From Symsagittifera roscoffensis (lineage: Eukaryota > Xenacoelomorpha > Acoela > Convolutidae), in NCBI RefSeq assembly GCF_963678635.1, contig NC_087071.1:2160537-2224536 (forward strand): a DNA stretch of 64,000 bases. Reading direction: 5' to 3'. The notes under the pieces are model-generated. The model worked only from the letters and a program-made list of their open reading frames with translations, did not search any database and was not told the DNA's origin. The position numbers were made by a program, and so were the translations under genes. Of the stretch, positions 1 through 11,660 are shown one piece after another. Every line of letters begins with the position of its first letter. Position 1 is the first letter of the stretch.

Positions 1-625
1 TCAGTTCCAAGCTTTCACACTCGATAACTCTAACACAAGATAACACGTTTCAAACTTTCCTTTAACCGGTTGGAAAGGAATTATATACTAAACAAAACTA
101 ACCAATGCAGCTTACTAAACACCACAACACATAGCATAACAGCATGACTAAGAAAAGGAAACCAACGGTACCCAAACCGGATTAACCCAGTTTAAAACTG
201 GATAATTTATTCTTTTGAAGACTATTATAAAGTCTAAGAAAGAAATAATAAAACACAAAAAAGTCGAAAGACAAACCCATACCACAAACAATTTGATTTT
301 TGAAAAAAGGACATAACCAACAAAACATAAGAAAAACCACAACAAACCCAACATAAAACGTTGTCACATAACAGGACCTCTCACAAAAACCGCATGCAAT
401 CATACTCCCACTCCTGACCTAACCCACCAGGAAGGACGTCCTGAGCATGCTCTATAGCCGGCCAAACCCACCGTGCTACATCCACGCTTTGTGACCACAC
501 TCCTATTTTTAATAAGAGCTACTCAAGGGTGAGTAACTCTTCAAAATAACTGAACTAAAACAAAAAGCTTTTGTGAAAACAACTAACTAAAATCATAATT
601 AAAAAATATTAAACTAATAAAAGTT
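1..625. other. No recognisable gene
   Basis: Short open frames only, with AT-rich composition. I saw no domain, splice pattern or repeat that I could name. Confidence 0.5.
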
Positions 626-1099
626 TTATAAAATGTAAATTACATTATGCAATACATAGATCAGAATACAACACCAAGGACGAACATCCAAAGACAAAAC
701 GACCCTACTACACTCGAGAAAGAATGTCCAACTACAATCAATATGCCGCCCACAATCACAACTCAAAGGATTTAGAGTACGACTTGACTTCGCAGAAAAG
801 GACTTCATTGAACTAGACCAATGACCATTTCGATGTTCAAGTATACGTACAGATCCGAGTAACCAGGCATCCCCTCCACGCACAATCTCCACGCCATTCC
901 CAGACAAGGTCAAACACAAAGAAGTTCTCACCAATGAAACAGAAAAACCTGACATAGCCAACCATTCTGAAATCAGATTTGAGTTTGTTGCGAAAACCCA
1001 GTCGTTGTCTTGAGAAGACACAATGATTGAATCTGGAACTTCTCTAACAAGAGAAACCGGATAAGAATAAGATGTTCGCCAAATACCAACGTCCATCAT
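626..1099 (-). CDS. Unrecognised ORF, 157 codons
   Basis: The frame opens with two Met codons and is richer in Ser, Val and Leu and in GC than the surrounding DNA. A Cys-containing stretch (CDCGRHIDC) lies around residues 114-122 and the C-terminus is hydrophobic. I recognise no domain and see no neighbouring exon. The LTR-like repeat at 1,265-1,565 begins about 165 bp beyond its start, so it may be part of a retroelement or a chance ORF. No function is assigned. Confidence 0.15.
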   Translation of the reverse strand: MMDVGIWRTSYSYPVSLVREVPDSIIVSSQDNDWVFATNSNLISEWLAMSGFSVSLVRTSLCLTLSGNGVEIVRGGDAWLLGSVRILEHRNGHWSSSMKSFSAKSSRTLNPLSCDCGRHIDCSWTFFLECSRVVLSLDVRPWCCILIYVLHNVIYIL

Positions 1100-1264
1100 C
1101 CATCTTTCGAATTGCAGAAAAACTATTCTAAAAAACTCTGTAAAACCCGGATGGGTGGAACCTGATCTAAACTACATTTTATGATTGGATAAATTAGATA
1201 TTTTACCAATGTAAAGTATTTAATATTAACCAATCATGATCCATCTAACTAACAATCCACTTAT

Positions 1265-1565
1265 TTGTAAGTGCTGAAATTACTTGTAATTTCAGCACCA
1301 GAGAGATTTGAATTTAACTTAGAAATTAGTTGAACTCTCCCGAGTACTTCAGCAGCCGCAATAAACCAGTATACCCTAGATCTATTGAGCCTAGCAGAGA
1401 CTAGTTAAACAACCTGAGACTAGATAGTATAAGAGTAAGATTAGGATCGGTATTAGACTAAGAAGTTGCACGAATCTATCCGGCCGAAAATAAGATAGCG
1501 TGACGAGCAGACGGTGTACCCTATCCGAAATTACTCTATGAGTTATACCCATCGGTCCTAACTCA
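1265..1565 (+). repeat. LTR-like repeat, inverted relative to element A's LTR
   Basis: The reverse complement of this stretch aligns along its length with 32,697-33,003. Shared blocks include AGAAGTTGCACGAATCTATC, CGGCCG, ACGGTGTAC and ACTCTATGAG. Both copies carry a hairpin at the same relative position. The minus-strand LTR at 32.7-33.0 kb is followed by a primer-binding-site-like sequence. Here the equivalent position reads TGGTTTCAAAG, so this copy looks more like a solo or 3' LTR of a plus-strand relative. Similarity may continue some tens of bases beyond the hairpin on both sides, so the outer edge is uncertain. Confidence 0.5.
1271..1298. repeat. Perfect 13-bp inverted repeat (hairpin)
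   Basis: Arms GTGCTGAAATTAC and GTAATTTCAGCAC are separated by TT. It occupies the same place in this LTR-like copy as the shorter hairpin at 32,979-32,998 in the inverted copy, although the arm sequences differ. Confidence 0.8.
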
Positions 1566-2235
1566 GTGGTTTCAAAGTCATAAAATAATCAATTAGTAAT
1601 GTTTGAATTTGAATGCGGGTACGCTTAGAAATTGTTTTGAGTATATAGGAATTTTAGTTAGATAAGTTCCGAGAAAATGAAACAAGATAGTTAATAGTTA
1701 GAATAAATGTTCTGTGACCAACCTGCTTTTTTAATAACATTTTGCAATCAATCGTACAACACCCCCCCCCTAAATGACCGAACGTAGAATTTCCCCCTAG
1801 TCACGTATTCAATTTTAAAATTTATTCTGTATAATGAATGCATTTCCAACAAATCCGCACATCAACTTGTTGTCAAAATTGGATATCAAATTATTTTTCT
1901 ATAAATCTAAGGTATACTCAAAGGTATTTCCCGAATAATCCATATTTTCTCCCAAAAAAAAACTTTTCAAAAAATTTTGAATTTCCGTCCGTCTATCGAG
2001 GAATGCGGCTCTGTGCGGATGCGCACCTGTATATAGATATCACTGCATTTTCATGCTCGAAAGTAAGCAGACAAATACTATAATAACCACTCACAATTGA
2101 AATGAGAAAGCAAACACACGAAACAAACAAATATTAAATATTCATTTCTTCACTGTATTAAATATTAATTTCTTTGATTCTGATTGGCTATTATGCTATT
2201 TGACTGCTTAATGACAAGTATGAGCCCGCGGTTGT

Positions 2236-2952
2236 TATAGATCCTTTTTTTGAAATTGTTTTATTTTCTCACTTATATCAGAAGTTCTGCGAATCACACC
2301 CGAAACGCGCGGGATTCTGCGCCACTTATTTTGCCATACCTGCTCAGGACCAGCAAAAGCGTCTCAAATTTTGGAACCCAAGCCTGGGTAGTTAAACTAA
2401 TAGTCAGAAAACAACTGGAATGGAACGAAAAATATAATAATAATTTTTGAAAATTTTTTGCAGAAATCTGCACCGACACGATTTTTACCTTACGTAGGAT
2501 CCAATTAATTACAGGGGGAAAACTTCAAATGGATTTTTCACAACTGTTCAATCAATTATGGCTCTGCAGATTAAACGGAAAATTGTTTAATACAATTAGC
2601 TAGACTTCAACAAACTAGTTCTGGACTTCTAGATAAAGATCACTTGAATCTTGAATCACTTCAAAATAATCGGCGTTTTTGCTTTCGAGTTTTTTGCCTG
2701 GATGCGATAGCAGTGTGAAACCAATAAGAGTGCCAACGAACAGCAAGGCCAAATAGTCAAAACAAACTAGCTTTCGAAATCATTGCTGTTTTTTGTCACT
2801 GTTTGTTATGCATCATATTTTCTCTGTTATTAAGCAACTTGGTACGTTATTTTATTTGGATCAATTTTCTCCCCCTTAAAGGAAGTGGAATTGGAACGTG
2901 TTCCAGTCCCAGTTCATAGTTGAACACTTCCCACTTACGTGGGGGTTGGGTC
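2236..2952 (+). repeat. Interspersed repeat R1, copy 1
   Basis: About 700 bp aligns in the same orientation with 61,524-62,210. Shared blocks include ATACCTGCTCAGG, CAGCAAAA, GTCTCAAATTTTGGAACCC, ACAACTGGAATGGA, TACAGGGGGAAAACTTCAAA, CACTTGAATCTTGAATCACTT, AGTGCCAACGA and CAGTTC-TTGAACACTT. I see no terminal inverted repeats, poly-A tail or convincing ORF, and open frames inside it are not conserved between the copies. It could be an LTR or a non-autonomous element; the class is unknown. Confidence 0.65.
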
Positions 2953-5414
2953 AAAAAATAACCTTATTGACCTGCATTTAAAGACTTTTGAGAGAATTCA
3001 GCAACCGTTTGCGAGACAAACACCAACGTCAACTTCGAAAGACCCAAATTTTTGAACCGCAATCATCGCGAAATTAATTCTTTCTATCAACTCTGAGTAG
3101 CTTCAGCAGAAACCTCGAGGAAGTGATGAATGTATCAGGGACAAAATGACTGTTTCGACCATTTGAAAATTGGGGAGGAATTTTGTATTCGTGTGTATTT
3201 TTTCTTTTTTAATGTCTACGCAAAATCAAGAACCAAACATAACAATAGGAATCCTTCTTAGACGCTAGATTTTGAAGCATATATAGAAGTTTTCAATTGA
3301 TATGGAAAAATATCAAAAAATCCTGCGAACAAGATTCTTGCTACGCTTGCTTGTCTATCTACCTGTGTGAGTATTGCGCATATGTTATATATTTCTTTGA
3401 GGAGTGAAAACAAAAATCATATAAAAATCAATCATAACAAAAACAATAACCAAGTCAATCTTTCTAGGATGTAATAGGGCCATCCTAGAAATGCAAGGAG
3501 ATCGTTGTTCATGTGTAAAAAAAACTAAAGATATTTATCGGTGAGAGATCTTGTGAACGGTGTTTTTCTCTATTGAGATAATTATAGTCGTTGTCTTCTT
3601 TAAAATATCCCGTATAATCTTGTTTATAGATATCGGAAAATTCGACTGTATTGGCGAGTTTTCGATGATTTTGATCTCAAGATCAACCTTGGATGGTGTC
3701 CATTTTTGCAATGATATCTTGAAATTGTTGTGTGAACATGTGATGTTGTATATCTGACTTAGAGTATTTGCCTATTGATTGAAATTCTATATGACGGTTA
3801 CGAGCTATTGCGCAAATGCTTTGAGGTAGGAAATTTTAAAAGTTGCATTAAGGTGGATTAGGGCGTGAAAAGACAAAGTTTATCTTCGTTTGAAATAAAC
3901 TGTACTACATTCTGGCTACAATTTGATCAGCATAGGACAGGGGTATCCAGAAAAGATGTTCGTCGTGACAGTGCGTCTACAAAATGCACCTTTTTTGTAA
4001 AGTATTGGTTTTAATTGTTAGTCTATTTTGTCTTCGAATACATACAGTGGTGGGACATTTTTAGTGCATGTATAATATCAAAAAAGGTTTTCATTTTGGT
4101 CAAAAAAAGTTTGAGCGATTACCTGATAGACGGTATCCTGCAGAGGGTATCTTCAATAAAGCTAAGGCTAAAAATTCAATTTTTTGTGTTCGTTCTAGTT
4201 CAAACAACTGATGTAGTTTCAAAATCAGATAGTAACATTTCATGAAAAATTTTACTGATATTGTAGTCAAGGTGCATATCAAGATGAATGTCATAATGGA
4301 TTGCACCAAACGATGTGTTATTCATTAGTGATAAATCTTGTAGTCGTGTACTCTCACGGTTTTCTTGTAAGAACTTTCCTCCAGTGTTTCCATTATTTTT
4401 GTATCATGTGATTGGTATGTAGGATTCTTAATCCTCTCTGTTTTGATTTGGATGGGATATTGGGTTATGAATTTTTCCGTTTACATATCGAATCATGTGT
4501 GCCAAAAAGTGGTTTCGAATATTTTAATGCCCATTCTGTTTCAGGGTATACCTGAAAACGTAGTAAATTGTTATCGATTCAATGTACTTTTGTGTATGGA
4601 ATTTGATCTGATCTCATTCTATCAGGGTGTAATTGATTAAATGGTTTAGGTAGTACAAAACTAAATTTTGTGAAATTTCGTCAATCTTGTATGAAGTTTT
4701 GCAACTTGAATTGATGTACATGGGTCTTCAGTAAACCAAACAATGGGTCTTCAGGAAACCAAAGTATGCGGATACCTTAATTTAAAATTGTCACCTTTTA
4801 AATCACGTTTTGATTGAACTTTTTCGATTTGATTTTTCCAAACAAAAAACATTAGCGTTACAATTTTATGGGTCTTTTATTCCTATATGAGACATCCGGT
4901 AATTATCGAGAGTATCATAAGTTAAGCGTCCGTAAGCACCGTGATAAAAAAAATTCGTCCAGTTCTGTTTTTTTAAGACTTTTAGTAATCATAATTAGTT
5001 ACGAGGACATCTTGGTGTCCATTTTGGGGAGAAGAAGATTTTTGAAGTAGTTCAGGTTTGTAATTCAATTTTGTGCGTATAACTGGAGTAGGTAATGATT
5101 GAACAGTGTTTTTTTGGTTGAAATAATGGCAACTGGTGATGTACTAGATTGATTATTTTTTTTTTCAAATGTGAGTACTAATCTTTGTAATGAATGTATT
5201 TCAATGATGAGTTCTTGAATATCTTTGTGTATATATCGTGTCTGTATTGTAGTCTATCCAATGCCCAATTGTGTAGATAACTACTGTCGAGATGTTGTCC
5301 AAACAGACAAGGTGGTGCTTAAAATGAGTTTCAATCTAGGCGTATGGGCTTTCTTGTCTTCTGCAATTCTTGATATCTATCTCTTAAAGGATGGGAAAAG
5401 TTTGTTGGAAAAAA
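2953..5414 (-). other. Probable 3' region of decayed element A; no readable gene
   Basis: By position this is where the env or 3' untranslated part of element A should lie. Minus-strand translations show only short fragments, for example a hydrophobic segment near 4,240-4,300, and nothing I can align with the env-like region of element B. A's 3' LTR was not found in the expected minus orientation. Confidence 0.3.
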
Positions 5415-5950
5415 TTAGCTGATGATATACCTGTTACTGAAGGTGTTGATTAGAGAAAGTGTCTCTTGCAATGATAAGGTTGTATCTAGGGAACTTTCTA
5501 TTGGTTCGCTTACATGTAAACTGATGTTATTTTGGGTGTAGTTTGTTGTGAAGTTATGCTCACAGGTGGAGGGGTGCTTTGTATAGTGTTGGTTGAAAGA
5601 TCTTGGTAAGCTGATGTTGGTGAAGAGGGTATGTTGAAATGGACTCAATGTTAGAATCCTATTTCGTCGCGGCTGAAATCTTTATCGAGAAATTGTGGTT
5701 GTTGAGTTTTGATTTATACTTTGATGTCTTGTGCGATTGAGGTCTTCTTGCAAGTATGGATAATTGTTATTTGTTGGTTGGTACTGTGATTCGCTTAAGA
5801 GTGCGTAATGGTGGTCTGGTATTAATTGTTCTGACAATGGTGCATGTCTTTGTTCAAAAGTATATGGGTTTTGTAGGATTAGATGGTTGGGGCTGGTTTA
5901 ATTGACTTGTTTTGGGCGTTGGATTTTATGATGGAACGGTAGGTGGTAAA
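5415..5950 (-). pseudogene. Element A: pol C-terminal tail (decayed)
   Basis: A Ser/Thr/Pro/Asn/Gln-rich minus-strand frame runs from about 5,950 to 5,415 with one internal stop near 5,690. It follows the integrase remnant at 6,900-7,440 in element order. Its composition resembles the tail after the GPY module in element B (20,170-20,835), but I see no residue-level alignment. I take it as the low-complexity end of A's Pol; the position is the main argument. Confidence 0.4.
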
Positions 5951-6899
5951 TGTTTTGTCGGAATTGAGTAAGTATTTTGGTTTTCTGATCTAAAGTTTTG
6001 TCGATAATTGTATTAAAACTTATTATTAAATTGGTTGCTAGTACAAATGCAATTCAAGCTTTCTTAAGATATTTTAAAGGGTCTGGAATAGGAAAGCTAT
6101 CAAAGTTGAAAAATTGACAAAACGTATCTAAAGTCTTTCTTTTTAACTCGATTTTTTATCGTTTAAAATAAAAATAAAACTTATTGTCGTAAGTTGTTAG
6201 ACTGCCGATGGTTTGAGAAAAAGAAGTGTAGGTTTGGAGTAGCTAATAAAAATCACAAAAAAAACAAGTTATGAATATTATCATCATGAATTCTAAAACT
6301 CCCTTAATGAAAAAATGCAATATTTCAAATATTTGGCAAAATTGAAAAATTTGGCGTGAATTGGAATTGTTCATTGATTTTTAACAAGTGAATTGTTTAT
6401 GAAGGGGCTTGAGGGAAGGGAAGTTCGGAGTTCTGGGCATAAAGATGCGAATTGTAGTTTTTGCTTGCGCGATCATTAGGGGTTTTTGTGGGGTAGGTTG
6501 TCTTTCAGCTGAGTGATCTTTTGATTTTTTGTTCATTTAAGCTAATTTATCAATTTTCTTCTGTTGATTTTCGTGATCTAATTGTACTCAATATTTTTGA
6601 TTTTTCTTTGGATTTTTAATTTCTTTGCAGCTCTTTGATAAATTTCAGTTGTTTTTTATCTTTGATTAAAGTTCTTTCCGTGGGAGTACCGAAAGCTAAT
6701 TTTAAAGTTTATGGGTGTTGAAAATGATATTCATCATGAGTATGGATTGGCAAGTTATAACAAATTGTGTCTTTGGCTAGTTGACAAGGTCCTAGTGACT
6801 TTTTGAGGGAAATTGCTGTAAAAAAATTTGAGTTTGCATGGATTCAAAACCATTTTATAAGAAAAAAATTGAAGTGTTGTTGTAATTTGAGAGTTATCT

Positions 6900-7440
6900 G
6901 CTAGTGGGAACAACTTTATGTCTGCTGAACATTAAGTATAATTTTTATCATTTCCCTTAATTATACGTCGGAGGTATACTTGTAATGAACGGTTCGTTAT
7001 CAACTAGATCATTATCCATGTAGCAAGTGATGCTCTAGGTTTTTGTTGCATATTTTTTAAATGACATGAGATGATAACTTCATTATTAACAGCTTCTCTT
7101 TCCGTTATCTGTAAGAAAGATTTCTGTTAATCCAAATTTTGGTACCCAATGTTATGTATGAGTGTTACGTATGCGTAATAAGCATTGCAGTATGATAAAT
7201 GGTTTAGTGCTAGGTAATGAATATATGCGTCTAAAATGACCATTATGTATGAGTTTCCTTCAGACGATAGTAATATAAGGCCTTTTGTACCGAAAGAGGT
7301 TCCGTGGCTAAAATTCAAAGTTGGTCCTTTAAAGTCTGGTTTCTCTGCAATTCGTCTGCAATGGGGAGAGTATTTATTCGGTTGACACGTGAGACAGTCA
7401 TTGCAAAGTACTTTGATCTATATTGGTGCGTGCGGATAAA
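6900..7440 (-). pseudogene. Element A: integrase remnant
   Basis: Minus-strand fragments in several frames show the end of an H2C2 zinc module (a C-x2-C pair followed by Asn-Lys near 7,395-7,410). The start of the catalytic core follows: G-L-I-L-L-S-S-E-G-N-S-Y-I-M-V-I-L-D-A-Y near 7,280-7,220, which is the usual setting of the second catalytic Asp in Ty3/gypsy integrases. The catalytic Glu region was not identified. The frame is interrupted and cannot encode a protein. Confidence 0.6.
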
Positions 7441-8229
7441 AATTTTGTGTGAAACTTTAAAAATGTTTTTTTTCTGATGTAATTTGTCTTTGTGTGATTA
7501 GGGAGTGTGATGCGTGAACTGTTTTTAAAAACAAACTTAGTGGTAGACAGGGTAGTTTTGTATCTGTGTATTGGCTCTTGTATGTCGGTGTTTTCATTTA
7601 TTGTGGTGTTGTTAAATTTGCGAAAATATCTGGTAAGATTTTGTTTTCTAAAATGGTGTTATCGGCTTTTTCGGGCTTTGTTTAGTACTTATGCCAAGAT
7701 TTCATTTTGCTTATCAAAGGGCCAAGGTTTGGACGCTTTTTTAGTATATCCGTTATCAGGTTAACTGTGCATGGCAAGAAAAAAATTGAACTTGTTGTTC
7801 TGATAGATGTGTTACATCTATTGAGTCTTTTGAATCAAATATTTTCTTTTTTATGTCTTAGTTTTTGTCTAAAGGTCCTGCTAAAATGATTTTATCTATC
7901 CATTCTTCCTTTTCTTATAGTGAAAACGATTTATTGCGTTGTGGGATTCCTTTATGTGTTTTTAATTATTTATTTTTTTGTCTTAAAAGAATTTGGTATA
8001 ACTTTAAATGTGTATTTCCCTAAGTTGTCAACTTCGTAAGGATTATTTTTGCAATCTTAACAAAAATTCAAAATGTTCTAGGTGATTGATCTGATTGTTA
8101 TGAGAGTCAATTTTGACTTCGGTACTTCATTCTAATCATGATGATGCTTCGTCTTTAGCGAGAAATTTTTTTGCCGTTTTCGAACATTATTTTGTTGTGC
8201 TAGCAGTTATCTGGTAAATCTAGATAATT

Positions 8230-9370
8230 AGTCTGGTAAATCAAAACTTTTGACCTGCTGTCCAAACTACGAACAATTTTGGAAATTTCATTAGACTAAA
8301 ATGAAAACTAAAATTAAGATAAGATTCAAAAATAGGAAAATAATGGACTTGTTGTCGGCAAGTAAAACTTCTGGATGTTCCCGAATTAGATCTTCCCGAA
8401 AATAGATGCGTCCCGAATTGCATAAAACGGTTGACTTGAATGTGAGACAGCTTTGATAATTCTTCGCTGGTTAATTTCGTCAAAATGTTTTTGTTGTTCT
8501 AGGGTCCATTCAAACTTGTTTTGTATACGTACTATGTTGTGAAATGTTCTAAGATATAAACGCATTTTATAAACATGCTTGCTTGAAAAACTGCACATCG
8601 CAAGGATTTCATGTGTTTTCTCTCTGTTAGGTGGTGGTTGAAGTTTTAAGAACGCATCTATTCTCGATTTTAAGGGTGTCGCTGGTTTTTCTTTAATGAT
8701 GTCCGAAAAATTTCATAAGGATGGGAAAAAACAATGTTTATCTGGGGCTGCTTTCATCTTTTCATAAAACAAATTTTGATGATATTTATTCATAACTTTG
8801 AAAGATTCCTGTTTTGTTTGTAATTGTATGAAAACATCTGAGTATGTGATAACGTGTTTACTTAGGATTAGTGATCTAAAGATTCATTTCCTAAATGCAG
8901 GAAATGTTGCTGGTTCTATCGAGATGCCATAGAATAATCTAATAATCTGTGATTTTTCATCAGGATGCATTTGATTATTTGCGCTAATCATATCTGCTTT
9001 TGTCTAAATTTGTCTATTTCTTTTGAGAGAAAATTTTGTATTGGTTCTCTGGGCAAATTTGGTTTTAATTCCCAAAAAATATATGTCTGTTTAGAAAATA
9101 TCTTTCATCTAAGACGACCTTAAGAGATTCGCCTTGTGTAAGTATCGTATCTGGGTTTATAAAAGTAGTTTCTTTTGGTTATTGTTTTAAATTGACTAGC
9201 GAAATAAAAACGTTCTGTTGAAAGTAATCTAGAGGTTTGTTTACCTTGTCTTGTAAATATATTGGAATTTTATTTGCGCGTTCGTTTTTGTAAACATCAT
9301 CGCGTTTAGATGCAAGATTTAATGGTAAAAGTATCTTATAGACATCAAGTTTTGATGTTGCTTTAGCCAT
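8230..9370 (-). pseudogene. Element A: reverse transcriptase / RNase H remnant
   Basis: At about 9,370-9,180 the minus strand reads a segment (ANKIPIYLQDKVNKPLDYF) that aligns with the RT N-terminal approach of element B (SKIPVHLRDKLDKLMDE). At 8,640-8,386 it reads a typical RT thumb/connection with FEWTLEQQKHFDEI, then a QPFYAIRDAS-like start of the RNase H domain near 8,430. Between them the RT palm is shattered by stops and frameshifts, and no F/YxDD motif is readable. The order fits a Ty3/gypsy pol on the minus strand. Confidence 0.65.
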
Positions 9371-10528
9371 GGGTCTTTTTGAAAAAAATTTTCTGCTAGT
9401 TAATTAAACCTTTTGCGAAATATTTGAGATTGTTGGAAGTTAAACATAAATTAATAATGTTGCTCTTAACTTGTATGTTATGAAATTTCAAATGTGGGTT
9501 TGAAGTAAGGGGTTTTTGTTAACAAAATCAACATTTCCTTTTAAATAATTTGTGATATTGTTAATTGATAATTCTTCGTTTAATAGTTTTTAATTATTAT
9601 TTATTTTGTAAGCTTTTCTTTAGTAGGATATAATGTTGCGTTGATTTCGCAATAACCTAGTAATCCAAGAGAAAGTTTGATTTTATGTGGAGAATTATTG
9701 CAATTTTGTTTCTGTCTTTTATTGTTTTTGAAAGTTTTTTGAATGAGATTGTAACTCGAAAGAGTTTGTGGATCGGTCTGAATTCAAAATCAGGCAAGTA
9801 TAACTGTTATGTGTTTTGATCGTTCTGATATTAATGAATTTCGTTGTTTGAAAAATCATAAACATGTCCAGTTAATGTTTTTAAATGATTACAATGTTTG
9901 TTGTAGATGGAACAAAATTTTGAAAAGACTGGAGATTGTTTATTAAGTCTTTGGGAAATTGTTAAGAAGATTTTGTTTGTTCTTGTGTACTTATCTCTCA
10001 TTTATAAAATATTATTTGGTATACAAATTGTTGGTAATTATTCAGTGAAAAATGGCATATTTATTTCTTAAAAAAGATATTCCTATATATGATCTAAAAA
10101 ATTTTTTGAAAGCTTTTATTAGAAGTTTATTTTGGTGGTTGAAAATTAAAAAGTCTGGTGATTGAAACTGTTTACTCTTTGGGCTTTCTAAAAGAAATGG
10201 GATTGTCTAAGCTTTTACTCTAGGCGGTGGTATTTTTGGGGTAGTATTTTGGTATATTTTGTTCACATTTGCTTGATTGTCAACCATATGTGGGATATAG
10301 TTTATTTTGGTTGTTTGATCAATGCTAGATAGGTAAGATCTGATTTAGGATATTCATTATGATAATGGTTAGAAATAATTGGAGTTCCATATTGGTGTTG
10401 TATTTTTAACATTATAAGACTAAAGTGCATTTGTTTTCATTTTCATCATCTGTGCTTTCACAGAGTATATGATTTTATTGGATTTTTAAAGTTTTCGTTT
10501 TATCTATTTCTGGTGGGTCGGCGATTGT

Positions 10529-11660
10529 TCACTTTGTAGTTAATATTTGATTTAATTGTCGTCGATGTTTAGGTGTACTGCCTCTATGGTTATATTTCTG
10601 TCTATCTGAACGACGTGAATTTTTTCGATGCGGCAATTGGGAATAAATTCGTGATCTATTTTGATAGCTGTTGGTTCCTAGGTCTAGAGATATTAGAGTT
10701 TTCACGCGATCTGTTGTTATAGTTTTTATTAAATTGTTTGTTATTTGAGTAGTTTTGGGATCTAATATTTGAGTATTTTTTCTTCCGATTGTTGTAGTAG
10801 TTTCTGTTAAGGTCGTTCGAAGAGTGTTTCCAGCGATCGCTTGAGTAATATTGGTTTCGGTCATGTTTTGACATACGGTAGTTTTTAATTTTCTGTTTCT
10901 TCCAGTTTCATTGTGACTTCTAATTTTTCTAGTTTGTCTACGAGTTTGCGCAAACCTATGTCATGTTCTCGACGAAATGATAATGCAGGTTGTGCTTTCA
11001 TTTTTTCGCTATTTTTCTTTCTGGTGGTGTTAAATTCAACATTATAAATGCTGTCATTTTTGTGTTTTTATACTTGTGTGTGTTTAGAGAATATGCTGCT
11101 TTTCATACCAGAATTTCTGTTCTCACGGCGAGTTGATTCTTAGTTTTATTTGGGGTTCTGCGAATCTATGATATTCAATAAATAGAACAATTTGATGTTG
11201 TTTATTTCTTTGAGAGTCAAACATTTTTGAAAACTCACGTTTCAAGCGTTTCCAATTGGATTTAAGTTCTTTGTGTAAGGTAGAAAACTATTTTTGAGCT
11301 GCACCGTCGAGCGTGGTTTGTAACAGCGCTGTACTTCTATGAACCTAATTTTGGTGAAGTGGTTCATTTATAGGTTCTGGGCCTAAACTTGAAATAAGGT
11401 TAGCTGTGATATTGTTTAGATAATATTCTAGTGAATTTTCATCTGTTCATGTGAAAACCATAAGTGGTTTTTTTGATGATACAAACGATTTACCCATGAG
11501 GTATAAATTCATAGTCATTTGAAGTGCTTCTGCTTTATTTAGTATTTGTGTGAAGTTTGTGAATTGATTTTTGTCAGTTTCATGTAGTTTTAAATAATAA
11601 ATCAGTGGATTTTCATTTCTCGTTGAATCTGGTGGGTAGCCGATGTATTGAACGAGTTTT
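10529..11660 (-). pseudogene. Element A: gag, capsid/nucleocapsid part
   Basis: Minus-strand frames read a capsid-like helical stretch (LIYYLKLHETDKNQFTNF) near 11,600, then, after interruptions, an Asn/Arg/Tyr-rich nucleocapsid-like region at 10,874-10,656. The latter resembles the Asn-rich C-terminus of element B's gag. Two overlapping frames are open here (111 and 72 codons); the Arg/Asn/Tyr-rich one is the more gag-like. No CCHC knuckle was found. The upstream part of the same gag appears to lie beyond the inserted element B, at 30,871-31,760. Confidence 0.5.

Noticed and set aside
10529-10864. 111-codon Thr/Arg-rich ORF overlapping element A gag
   Set aside because: It overlaps the Asn/Arg/Tyr-rich frame that better resembles a gag nucleocapsid region; likely the out-of-frame reading of the same low-complexity codons.
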